From contig NZ_BSFC01000044.1 in the NCBI RefSeq assembly GCF_027922145.1, positions 248,001 to 312,000 of the forward strand: a stretch of DNA of 64,000 bases, given 5' to 3'. The notes below the pieces were generated by a model that did no database searches, was not told the DNA's origin, and was given only the letters and a program-made list of their open reading frames with translations. The translations under genes and the position numbers were made by a program. Shown piece by piece: positions 36,713 through 44,356 of this stretch. The number at the start of each line of letters is the position of its first letter. Position 1 is the first letter of the stretch. The DNA is from Novosphingobium resinovorum (GTDB lineage Bacteria > Pseudomonadota > Alphaproteobacteria > Sphingomonadales > Sphingomonadaceae).

Positions 36713-36743
36713 ATGAGACGAACGGTATCCAAAGCCCCCGGGT
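36702..36743 (+). promoter_or_regulatory. Hairpin enclosing the RT start codon
   Basis: ACCCGGGGG (36702-36710) pairs perfectly with CCCCCGGGT (36735-36743). The 24-base loop contains the RT ATG at 36713, and the purine-rich ribosome site is in the 5' arm, so the folded RNA should block translation. Confidence 0.65.
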
Positions 36744-38039
36744 GCGTACCACCTGATGATGATTTTGATCCGTTAATTGACGATTTCACAGTCAAGGAAC
36801 GGAAATATATTCATTTTGATAGACCGATTTCAAAAAGTGATCGAGAGAATTTCTCTTTCTCGGCCGATAATCTTTTGAAGCACTCGTTTTGGCCGCTGTT
36901 AGGTTTTACTGCCAAAGAGCGTCGGGTCAAAAAAGTTGGTGGTCAGCTTGAGATTTCCCAAAAAGAACGAGAAATAAAATTCGGCTCTCACAAAGACGCT
37001 GCCGTATACGAATGGTATGCGAAAAATCTGTCTGTTCGCTATGAGCGGCTTCTGAAAAGATATGACTTATCCGAAGCGGTACTGGCGTATCGCTCGGGTG
37101 TTGGCGACAATATAAGTCAAGCGGGTAGCATTTTTTTCCGAAATACGAAATAAGGGTGATTGCCGTGCAATCGCGCTCGATATAACGGGCTTTTTTGATC
37201 ATATAGACCATTTGTGCTTACGGCGTAATCTAGTGGATGTTCTTGCTGTCGGCACCATCCCTGATCCTGATTTTCGTATTTTTAAGCGAATGACCCAATT
37301 TGAATGGGTGGATTCCGACGCCCTTCGAATAAGGTTAGGAAACCTATATGGGCAACGCGGCCGCATTTGTACTTCCGAACAATTTCGAAATATTGTCCGT
37401 TGTAAGAGCGGTAATCTTGTAAATAAAAATAAAAAGTCATGTGGGATACCCCAAGGTACTCCGTTATCTGGTTTATATGCAAACATCAGTATGATTGAAT
37501 TTGATCGCCAGATGGTTTCGATACTGAATAATATTGGCGGTAGTTATCGCCGATATTCAGATGATATTGCAATCATAATGCCATGTGAGCATGACTATAA
37601 TGATTTGATCGCGCTTGTGAGGAGTAAGCTTTCTGATATCGGCCTCTCACTTAGCGAAGGGAAAACCGAAGTATCGCAGTTTCGCCGAAATGAGCAGAAT
37701 GTATCTACTGATAGGCGCTTTCAGTATCTTGGTTTCACATTTGACGGTGGAAAAATTCTGATACGGCCATCTTCGATCAGTCGTTATCATAAAAAGATGA
37801 GGGCAGGTGTTAAGGCCAAGATAAGGGCTGCAAAGATACAGGGAATAGCAAAAGATAGCATTTATATGCGTGAGCTATTCAAACGATATACACATTTCGG
37901 CCGTCAACGAAATTTTCCGCAATATGCGTACAGGGCTGCAAAGGTTCTCAATTCCCCCAATATTAGGTGGCAAATGCGAGGGCATATGGCGGCATTTAAG
38001 GAAGCAATTAGATATTATACTGCACGAGCTTATGAGTGA
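36713..38039 (+). pseudogene. Reverse transcriptase (RNA-directed DNA polymerase), single frameshift
   Basis: Two adjoining reading frames (36713-37153 and the frame ending at 38039) join into one protein of about 441 residues if one T is removed from the run of seven at 37131-37137. The joined protein has all RT core blocks: an N-terminal region with YIHFDRPIS and HSFWPLL, then SHKDAAVYEWYA and VLAYRSG. These are followed by ALDITGFFDHIDH (first catalytic Asp near 156), GIPQGTPLSGLYANI, the catalytic YSDD near residues 281-284, and a final conserved FQYLGFTFD. There is no maturase X domain, HNH nuclease or intron domain V downstream, so it is not a group II intron. It resembles the unknown-group/defence-associated class, but I cannot fix the subclass. 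It may be decayed, programmed to frameshift, or a sequencing error. Confidence 0.82.
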
Positions 38040-38170
38040 GCATATTTGCATATACTTGATTATAACTTTCCTACACTCCCCCACATACGATAACTAATCC
38101 GTCCCCCACGACGCGCCTGTCCGGGCTGTGTCGTGGTCTTTCGTGGCTTTCCTCTTGCGCGAGGTGGACG

Positions 38171-39469
38171 ATGACGGACTTTTCCAGCAGCTTCGGTGTC
38201 GACGGTGGGGCGGGGGATCGGCCTTTGCCCCTCCACCCTGTGCCCCTCCACCATCCTTCGGCCAAGGATGCGCTTGCGCATCCGTCTTGTCAGGCTCCCC
38301 CTCCCCCGCAGGGGGAGGATCGGGGAGCGCCTCGGTTCGGACGGGGGTGGGTTCCCGCCTCGCGCGACATTGGTATTCCGGGCGAGCAGGCGGGCGCTTC
38401 GTCGGCCTCGGGCGCGACGGAAAGGGTCCGGGAGCGCGAGGGCGATGGCCCTCGCATTGTCTCTTCTCCTTCTCCCTATGTCTCGCACACGGCGTGGGAC
38501 GCCGACCGCAAGGTGCGGTTTCTCGACCAACTCTCGCAGAAGGGCGACGTGCGAGCCGCGTGTGCTTTCGTGGGGATGAGCCGGACTTCGGCTTATCTGC
38601 TGCGGCGGCGCGATGCGGTGTTTGCGGATGCGTGGACGGCGGCTCTGGTGCTGGCGCGGCGGCATGTCGAGGAGGTGCTGGCGACGCGGGCGCTCGATGG
38701 GGTGGAGGAGGCGGTGTGGTTCCGGGGGGAGCTGGTCGGGGTGCGGCGGCGGTATGACTCGCGGTTGTTGCTGGCGCATCTGGCGCGGCTCGATGTCGCG
38801 GGGGAGGGGCATGAGGCTCTGGCCGAGCGGTTCGACGAGGTGCTGGCGCTCGTCGCCGGGGAGGAGCCTTGCGCGGATGTGCCGGGGATGGAGGACGGTA
38901 CGGCGCTGCCTCCGGAGCGGGCGGACTATGTCGCGGCGGCGGGGGAGGCGCGGTTCGGCGATGCGCGGGAGGCGTGGCTCGACGCGGTGGATGCGATCGA
39001 TGCCGCGGCCGGGTACGTGCAGCCGCTGGACGAGGGGGAGATCGCGGGGGAGGACGCGGGGGCGGCGCCGGACTATCCGGAGGCGCCGGTGCGCGGGCCT
39101 TTCCTGCGCGAGAGCGGCGCGCAGTGGGATCGCTGGCAGTCGCGCGCTTTCGCCCGGGTGGACGGGGCGCTCTCGGGCGGGGAGGGCGCGGCGCCGATGG
39201 AGTACAAGTCGTTGGGAGGCAAGATGGAGGTCAGTGGCGGAGTTGCGGCTCTGGACCGTGTAAACCGTGTAAACCTGCTCGCGCCTCGTCGATGGGGAAG
39301 CACGGCTGGGCAAAAGTGTTCGGAGGCCGGGAACGCTTGTCCGGCTTCGCTGTTATCGAGTGTGAAGGCCGGCGCGGCGCTTCCCCCACCCCCTCCCAGC
39401 TGCGTCGGCCGACCTTTTTCCTTCAGATCAGGCGGCGGTGCTATCCACCCTTCGACAAGCTCAGGGTGA
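38171..39469 (+). CDS. Helix-turn-helix hypothetical protein with repeat-derived segments
   Basis: About 432 residues from the ATG at 38171, with AGGTGG upstream. Residues 105-220 form the recognisable part: DADRKVRFLDQLSQKGDVRAA, then CAFVGMSRTSAYLLRRRD, a helix-turn-helix reminiscent of phage small-terminase or resolvase-like DNA-binding domains, followed by VWFRGELVGVRRRYDSRLLLAHLARLD. Residues about 17-100 are Pro-rich and encoded by stacked palindromic repeats, including the family E element. The C-terminal 60 residues run through the GTGTAAACC repeat and into a family C palindrome. The core seems real and sphingomonad-like; both termini look repeat-derived. Function unknown. Confidence 0.6.
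   Translation: MTDFSSSFGVDGGAGDRPLPLHPVPLHHPSAKDALAHPSCQAPPPPQGEDRGAPRFGRGWVPASRDIGIPGEQAGASSASGATERVREREGDGPRIVSSPSPYVSHTAWDADRKVRFLDQLSQKGDVRAACAFVGMSRTSAYLLRRRDAVFADAWTAALVLARRHVEEVLATRALDGVEEAVWFRGELVGVRRRYDSRLLLAHLARLDVAGEGHEALAERFDEVLALVAGEEPCADVPGMEDGTALPPERADYVAAAGEARFGDAREAWLDAVDAIDAAAGYVQPLDEGEIAGEDAGAAPDYPEAPVRGPFLRESGAQWDRWQSRAFARVDGALSGGEGAAPMEYKSLGGKMEVSGGVAALDRVNRVNLLAPRRWGSTAGQKCSEAGNACPASLLSSVKAGAALPPPPPSCVGRPFSFRSGGGAIHPSTSSG
38427..38458. repeat. Inverted repeat flanking the RT island, right copy (family E)
   Basis: Exact 32-base reverse complement of 36341-36372. It is read in frame within the HTH protein gene as VREREGDGPRI. Confidence 0.85.
39258..39277. repeat. 20-base GTGTAAACC tandem motif, copy 1
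   Basis: GTGTAAACCGTGTAAACCTG, a tandem of GTGTAAACC. The exact reverse complement is at 43549-43568. This copy lies in the 3' part of the HTH protein gene. Confidence 0.7.
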
Positions 39470-39521
39470 GCGGTGTTGGTGATGGATGCTCTCAATTCCG
39501 CTCAGGCTAAGCTTGTCGAAG
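39450..39521. repeat. Palindromic repeat, family C copy 3
   Basis: CTTCGACAAGCTCAG (39450-39464) and CTAAGCTTGTCGAAG (39507-39521), matching at 14 of 15 positions. It supplies the stop codon of the HTH protein gene and separates it from the convergent RlpA gene. Confidence 0.9.
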
Positions 39522-39542
39522 CCCCCGGCGGAATACCCAGCC

Positions 39543-40031
39543 TCAGTTGCCGAGGACGGCCAGTTCGACCTTGCCGCTGCCCATGCGGGTGATGCCGAGT
39601 TCGTCGGCGGCGGCGTCGGACAGGTCGATCACGCGGTTGCCGTGGAAGGGGCCGCGATCGTTGATGGTGACGACGACCATTTCGCCGTTGGCCGGGTTGG
39701 TGACCTGCACCTGTGTGCCAAAGGGCAGGGTGCGGTGCGCGGCGGTCAGTCCGTCGGGCGCGTAACGCTCGCCGCTGGCGGTGCGGGCGCCCTTGAGGTG
39801 GCGGCCGTAGAAGCTGGCGATGCCGCCTGCGATGGGGGTGACCTGGATGTCGTCGTCTTCGGGCGCGGTGAGGACGGCGGGAACTTCTGCGGCGGCGACG
39901 GCGTTGACGCCAGCGACAGGAGCAAGAACGAGAGCTTGCGAAGCTACCGGGGCTTCAGCCTGAGCAGGGCCTGCGAAGGGCAGGACGACGGCAGCGCACA
40001 GCGCCATCAGGCTTACGGCTCGAACTTGCAA
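39543..40031 (-). CDS. Second RlpA-like double-psi beta-barrel protein
   Basis: About 162 residues. The start is probably TTG at 40031, which has GGGGTAAG upstream; the ATG at 40007 is an alternative without a ribosome site. It has a cleavable signal ending GPAQA, not a lipobox. The domain shows GIASFYGRHLKGARTASGE, TAAHRTLPFGTQVQV, and TINDRGPFHGNRVIDLS. It differs from the lipoprotein at 28701 in being soluble and shorter, and it lacks SPOR. Probably a periplasmic peptidoglycan-active protein. Confidence 0.85.
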   Translation of the reverse strand: MQVRAVSLMALCAAVVLPFAGPAQAEAPVASQALVLAPVAGVNAVAAAEVPAVLTAPEDDDIQVTPIAGGIASFYGRHLKGARTASGERYAPDGLTAAHRTLPFGTQVQVTNPANGEMVVVTINDRGPFHGNRVIDLSDAAADELGITRMGSGKVELAVLGN

Positions 40032-40105
40032 AACTTACCCCGCTTCGTCGTTGACGATGGCGGGAGTCCTACCTGTGCGGTTCCCCGAAGGCCATATAGG
40101 CAAAA

Positions 40106-40135
40106 GCGGCCCGTCGCGCTTTGGCAACGGGCCGC
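40106..40135 (-). terminator. Rho-independent terminator after argG
   Basis: GCGGCCCGT and ACGGGCCGC form a perfect 9-bp stem. On the minus strand it is followed by TTTTGCC, 28 bases after the argG stop. Confidence 0.8.
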
Positions 40136-40162
40136 CGGACTCTGTTAACCTAGGGGCAATGT

Positions 40163-41383
40163 TTACTTGGCGTCACGCTGGGCCAGCAGGCGCAGGCGAA
40201 GGGCGTTGAGCTTGATGAAGCCCGCCGCATCCTTCTGGTCGTAGGCGCCGGCATCGTCCTCGAAAGTGACGTGGCGTTCGGAGTAGAGCGAGTCGGCGCT
40301 CTTGCGGCCGACGACCGAGGCGTTGCCCTTGTAGAGCTTGAGGCGCACGGTGCCGTTGACGCGGGCCTGGCTGTGGTCGATCGCGGCCTGCAGCATCTCG
40401 CGCTCGGGGGCGAACCAGAAGCCGTTGTAGATGAGCTCCGCGTACTTCGGCATCAGCTCGTCCTTGAGGTGCGCGGCGCCGCGGTCGAGCGTGATCTGCT
40501 CGATGCCGCGATGGGCGCGGGCGTAGATCTCGCCGCCCGGCGTCTCGTACATGCCGCGCGACTTCATGCCGACGAAGCGGTTCTCGACGAGGTCGAGGCG
40601 GCCGATGCCGTGCTTGCGGCCCAGCTCGTTGAGCTGGGTGAGCAGGGTGGCCGGGCTCATCGCCACGCCGTTCAGGGCGACGCCGTCACCCTTCTCGAAG
40701 TCGATGGTGATGTATTCGGGCGCATCCGGCGCGTCTTCCGGGTTGACGGTGCGCGAGTAGACGTAGTCGGGGGTCTCTTCCCACGGATCTTCCAGCACCT
40801 TGCCCTCGGACGAGGTGTGCAGGAGGTTGGCGTCGGTGGAGAAGGGGCTTTCGCCGCGCTTGTCTTTTGGGACGGGGATCTGGTGCTGCTCGGCCCAGGC
40901 GATGAGGGCGGTGCGGCTGGTGAGATCCCACTCGCGCCAGGGGGCGATGACCTTGATGTTCGGGTCGAGCGCATAGGCCGAGAGTTCGAAGCGGACCTGA
41001 TCGTTGCCCTTGCCGGTGGCGCCGTGGGCGACAGCGTCGGCGCCGGTCTCGTGGGCGATCTCGATCAGGCGCTTGGAGATCAGCGGGCGGGCGATCGAGG
41101 TGCCGAGGAGATAGTCGCCTTCGTAGCGGGCATTGGCGCGCATCATCGGGAACACGAAGTCGCGCACGAATTCCTCGCGCAGGTCGTCGATGTAGATGTT
41201 CTCGTCCGGCAGGCCCATCAGCTTGGCCTTGGCACGGGCGGGTTCGAGTTCCTCACCCTGGCCGAGGTCGGCGGTGAAGGTCACCACCTCGCAGTTGTAG
41301 GTGACCTGGAGCCACTTGAGGATGACGCTGGTGTCGAGGCCGCCGGAGTAGGCGAGGACGACCTTCTTGATGCTGTCGGACAT
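40163..41383 (-). CDS. argG: Argininosuccinate synthase
   Basis: About 406 residues, the normal length. The ATP PP-loop is AYSGGLDTSV near residues 11-20. Conserved blocks include GATGKGNDQVRFE, SPFSTDANLLHTSSEG and VENRFVGMKSRGMYETPGG. It condenses citrulline and aspartate with ATP to argininosuccinate in arginine biosynthesis. The ATG at 41383 (MSDSIKKVVLAYSGG) fits homologues; an ATG at 41404 would add seven residues. It lies 75 bases after the cyclopropane synthase gene on the same strand. Confidence 0.97.
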   Translation of the reverse strand: MSDSIKKVVLAYSGGLDTSVILKWLQVTYNCEVVTFTADLGQGEELEPARAKAKLMGLPDENIYIDDLREEFVRDFVFPMMRANARYEGDYLLGTSIARPLISKRLIEIAHETGADAVAHGATGKGNDQVRFELSAYALDPNIKVIAPWREWDLTSRTALIAWAEQHQIPVPKDKRGESPFSTDANLLHTSSEGKVLEDPWEETPDYVYSRTVNPEDAPDAPEYITIDFEKGDGVALNGVAMSPATLLTQLNELGRKHGIGRLDLVENRFVGMKSRGMYETPGGEIYARAHRGIEQITLDRGAAHLKDELMPKYAELIYNGFWFAPEREMLQAAIDHSQARVNGTVRLKLYKGNASVVGRKSADSLYSERHVTFEDDAGAYDQKDAAGFIKLNALRLRLLAQRDAK

Positions 41384-41458
41384 GGGCACGGGCTTTCGCG
41401 GCATGAGCGGTGGAAGTTTGGGCGCGCGGCTAGCAGGTGCGCCCAAACTTCGCAACGT

Positions 41459-42706
41459 TTACGCGCCCAGCAGCACTTTCTCTCCTTCCGCAATGTAGTC
41501 GCGGGTGAGGGGCAGGGCGTGGCGGGAGCGGGTGTACTGGATCTGGTAGTTGCACATGCCACCGCTCTCGAAGGCCGCGGTGGCGCCGGAGAGGTAGAAG
41601 ATCCACATGCGGTAGAAGCGCTCGTCGTGCAGCTTGACGATGGCCTCCTTGTTGGCGACGCAGCGCTTGTACCATTCGCGCAGGGTCTTGGCGTAATGGA
41701 GGCGCAGGTTCTCGACGTCGGTGGCGATGAGGCGGACCTTTTCGCTGGCCTCCACCGTCTCGCTCAGCGCCGGGATGTAGCCGCCGGGGAAGATGTACTT
41801 GCGGGTGAAGGCGTCGGTTGAGCCGGGCCCGCCCATGCGGCCGATGGTGTGCATCAGCATCACGCCCTCGTCGTCCAGCATCGTCGCGCAGTCGCGGAAG
41901 AAGCGGTCGAACTGGGCCTGGCCGACGTGCTCGAACATGCCGACCGAGACGATGCGCTCGAACTTGTCGCCGCGCGCGGCGAGGTCACGGTAGTCGATCA
42001 ACTCGAAGTCGATGCGGCCCGAGACGCCCGCTTCCACGGCGCGCTGGCGGGCCAGCACCAGCTGTTCCTCGGAGAGCGTGATGCCCTTGACCGAAACGTC
42101 GAAGTGCTTGGCGAGATAGATCGCCATGCCGCCCCAGCCGCAGCCGATGTCGAGCACTTTCTGGCCCGGCTCGATCGCCAGCTTGGCGGCGATGTGGGCG
42201 AGCTTGGCGGTCTGCGCCTGCTCCAGCGTGATGTCGTCACTGGGCCAGTAGGCGCAGGAATACTGCATGTGCTCGATGTCGAGGAAGAGGTTGTAGAGGT
42301 CGTTGCCCACGTCGTAGTGGTGGGCGATGTTCTTCTTGGCGCTGGCGGCGCGGTTGATGCCGTCGACGAGGGTGACGGCCTTGCCAAGCACCTTCTTGAG
42401 CGCGGTCTGTTCCTTCAGTTCGCCGCCCTTGTCCCACCGCGCGTTGGCGCGCAGCAGGTAGACGAGGTTCATGATGTCGCCCTGCTCGACTTCGAGCTGA
42501 CCGTCCATGAAGGCTTCGGCGGCACCCAGGCGCGGATCGCGCAGGATGCGGCGTTCGGCGCCCTTGTCGGTCAGGCGGATGCGGACGTGGGGAAAGCCTT
42601 CTGCGGGGGTTCCAAAGCGACGGAGGGAGCCGTCGGGGCGGGCCAGTTCGAGCACGCCCTGTCGGACGCCGCGCTCGAGGAAGCGGTCAAGTATGCCGAG
42701 TGCCAT
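41459..42706 (-). CDS. cfa: Cyclopropane-fatty-acyl-phospholipid synthase family methyltransferase
   Basis: About 415 residues. The SAM-binding loop is VLDIGCGWGGMAIYLAK, preceded by HHYDVGNDLYNLFLD and MQYSCAYWPS, the usual CFA synthase blocks; GMFEHVGQ contains the catalytic-region Glu and His. It would add a methylene bridge from SAM to unsaturated acyl chains of membrane phospholipids, a stress or stationary-phase adaptation. A 13-base motif shared with another promoter region lies 54 bases upstream of its start. Confidence 0.9.
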   Translation of the reverse strand: MALGILDRFLERGVRQGVLELARPDGSLRRFGTPAEGFPHVRIRLTDKGAERRILRDPRLGAAEAFMDGQLEVEQGDIMNLVYLLRANARWDKGGELKEQTALKKVLGKAVTLVDGINRAASAKKNIAHHYDVGNDLYNLFLDIEHMQYSCAYWPSDDITLEQAQTAKLAHIAAKLAIEPGQKVLDIGCGWGGMAIYLAKHFDVSVKGITLSEEQLVLARQRAVEAGVSGRIDFELIDYRDLAARGDKFERIVSVGMFEHVGQAQFDRFFRDCATMLDDEGVMLMHTIGRMGGPGSTDAFTRKYIFPGGYIPALSETVEASEKVRLIATDVENLRLHYAKTLREWYKRCVANKEAIVKLHDERFYRMWIFYLSGATAAFESGGMCNYQIQYTRSRHALPLTRDYIAEGEKVLLGA

Positions 42707-42770
42707 CAGGGGTTTGTGCGGGGGTAATTACCTGCATGCAAGGGGGCTTGTGTTGATAAATGCACAATCC

Positions 42771-43523
42771 TTACTCCCGCGCCAGAAACAGCACGTCACG
42801 TTCCTGGGCCAGCAGGTGCTGTCCGGAATCGACGTAGAGTGTCTGGCCGCTGTCGAGCCAGCCTCCGGCAAGGAACAGGGCTGCCCCCGCTACGTCTTCG
42901 GGCGTCGCACGGCGGCCCAGCAGGTTCATGCGGTGGGAGATTTCGGCTTCCGCCTCGTTCTGGTCGTGGCTGGCGAGGATGGCGCCCGGCGCGATGCCGT
43001 AGACGCGGTCTTCCTCTGCCCGCCGGGCCATGGAAAGCATCGGGATCGTCGCGGAAAGCGCGTGCTTGCTCATGGTGTAGGAGAAGAAATCCGGATTCGG
43101 ATTGAGCAGCTTCTGGTCGGTAACGTGGATCAGGCGTCTGCCGGCGGAGGTGCGGGCATGGGCAAGGAACGTCTGTCCCAGCCGGGCGGGAGTGGCAGCG
43201 TTCACCCGCATCGCGGCGGTGAAGATATCCGGTTCCAGCGTTTCGGCGGTGTCGAGGTCGAAGACGCCCGCGCAGTTCACCAGCACCCGCCAGTCGTTCA
43301 GACGGGCAGCCAGCGCCTCGACCATGGCAGGGCCTTCATCCCAGTCGTTGAGGTCGCACGAGACGATCTCGGCGCTGGGCAGGCTCGCCGCGAGCGCTTC
43401 GGCCTGCGCCCGCGACCGGCCGTAGTGGATCACGACATGCCAGCCTGCCGCTCCGAAGGCGCGGGCGATGGTCGCGCCGATCCGCTTGGCGCCGCCGGTC
43501 ACCAGCATGGCGGGGCGGCTCAC
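42771..43523 (-). CDS. Short-chain dehydrogenase, pteridine-reductase-like
   Basis: About 250 residues from GTG at 43523. The N-terminal TGGAKRIGATIAR motif, with Arg after the glycine loop, is typical of NADPH-dependent FolM/PTR1-like pteridine reductases. The catalytic YTMSKHAL is present, preceded by a less typical HVTDQKLL instead of the usual Ser block, and GQTLYVDSGQ ends the fold. It may reduce dihydrobiopterin or dihydromonapterin; general carbonyl reduction cannot be excluded. Confidence 0.8.
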   Translation of the reverse strand: MSRPAMLVTGGAKRIGATIARAFGAAGWHVVIHYGRSRAQAEALAASLPSAEIVSCDLNDWDEGPAMVEALAARLNDWRVLVNCAGVFDLDTAETLEPDIFTAAMRVNAATPARLGQTFLAHARTSAGRRLIHVTDQKLLNPNPDFFSYTMSKHALSATIPMLSMARRAEEDRVYGIAPGAILASHDQNEAEAEISHRMNLLGRRATPEDVAGAALFLAGGWLDSGQTLYVDSGQHLLAQERDVLFLARE

Positions 43524-43548
43524 TGCGCGGCCTCACAAGGTGACACAT

Positions 43549-43568
43549 CAGGTTTACACGGTTTACAC
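43549..43568. repeat. 20-base GTGTAAACC tandem motif, copy 2
   Basis: Exact reverse complement of 39258-39277, lying 25 bases upstream of the SDR start on the minus strand. The rest of the 43569-43742 gap shows no gene. Confidence 0.7.
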
Positions 43569-43742
43569 TGTCCTGAAGAGAAACTCCCGCCTCTCCGAAG
43601 GGGGCTTTCCGTAGCGAGGACAGACGAGCCGGTCATGAATGCAAGTCGCTGAAACATGGCGGCATTGGAGCATAGCCAGCCGCTGTAGGAAAGCCGGGAT
43701 GCACCGATCGCACCGGCGGAGGGCCACGGCACGGACAAAGCA

Positions 43743-43775
43743 AAAGGCGCGCCGCCTTTCGGACGACGCGCCTTT
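43743..43775 (-). terminator. Terminator after the first glycine-zipper gene
   Basis: AAAGGCGCG pairs with CGCGCCTTT; on the minus strand it is followed by TGCTTTG. It begins 22 bases after the stop at 43798. Confidence 0.7.
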
Positions 43776-43797
43776 CGCAAGGGACCGGGGATAAGGA

Positions 43798-44124
43798 TCA
43801 GCGGCAGCGCGGACGGTCGCCGCCACGGTCGATCTCGCGACCCAGGACGGCGCCGCCGGCAGCGCCGAGCAGGGTGCCGACGGTGCGGTCACCGCGGGTG
43901 TCGATCGCACGGCCGGCAAGGGCGCCGGCGACGCCGCCGATCAGCAGGCCGGTGGTGCCGTTCGACTTCTTGCAGTAGTAGCGGCCGTTGTTGCCGCGCC
44001 AGTACTTGACGCCGCGGTCGTTGTGGTAACGACGGTGATCGCGTGCTTCTGCCGGAGCGGTGAAAGCGACGGTCGCCGGAATGGTGAGCGCCATCATAGT
44101 GGCGGCGAGAATGGTCTTACGCAT
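43798..44124 (-). CDS. Glycine-zipper 2TM domain protein, copy A
   Basis: About 108 residues with a signal peptide (MRKTILAATMMALTIPATVAFTAPAEA). The mature part has RGVKYWRGNNGRYYCKKSNGTTG and then two glycine-zipper helices (GLLIGGVAGALAG, then VGTLLGAAGGAVLG), ending GDRPRCR. Glycine-zipper 2TM proteins of the Rickettsia 17-kDa antigen type sit in the outer membrane or periplasm. The ATG at 44124 has GAGGG upstream. A paralogue is 230 bases upstream on the same strand. Confidence 0.82.
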   Translation of the reverse strand: MRKTILAATMMALTIPATVAFTAPAEARDHRRYHNDRGVKYWRGNNGRYYCKKSNGTTGLLIGGVAGALAGRAIDTRGDRTVGTLLGAAGGAVLGREIDRGGDRPRCR

Positions 44125-44300
44125 GATATGTGCCCTCATCGTAGCGTGGGAATGATCTGGTAACGCGGCTTTTCGTTCATTGATCCACAACGTCAGATGA
44201 ACGAACGGCCGCTGCTGGAAATCCGTGACGAACTGCGCTGGTACAGCGATGAAGCGAGGGAAATGTTTCTTTCGGAAACAAAAATACCACCTCAACGCGA

Positions 44301-44330
44301 AAGCGCGCGGCCCTTTCGGACCGCGCGCTT
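44301..44330 (-). terminator. Terminator-like hairpin after the second glycine-zipper gene
   Basis: AAGCGCGCGG (44301-44310) and CCGCGCGCTT (44321-44330) form a perfect 10-bp stem 26 bases after the stop at 44357. Confidence 0.65.
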
Positions 44331-44356
44331 CTCGTCTCAGGGCATGAAATCTCAGT

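Larger units (their letters stand above)
36400..38095. mobile_element. AT-rich foreign island carrying a reverse transcriptase
   Basis: Base composition drops sharply to clearly AT-rich sequence near 36400 and returns to GC-rich near 38095. Codon use inside (many AAA, AAT, ATA, TTT) is unlike every neighbour. No transposase, integrase, att duplication or tRNA is visible, so the mode of arrival is unknown. The boundaries are judged by eye. Confidence 0.75.

Noticed and set aside
36522..36716. Possible Ku-like fragment (segment SEIERGYD resembling the Ku KGYE region)
   Set aside because: Similarity is a handful of residues, there is no start codon, and no LigD or rest of Ku is nearby.
36713..38095. 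Group II intron with maturase
   Set aside because: RT motifs are present but there is no X/maturase domain, no HNH domain, and no domain V/VI hairpin before the GC-rich flank.
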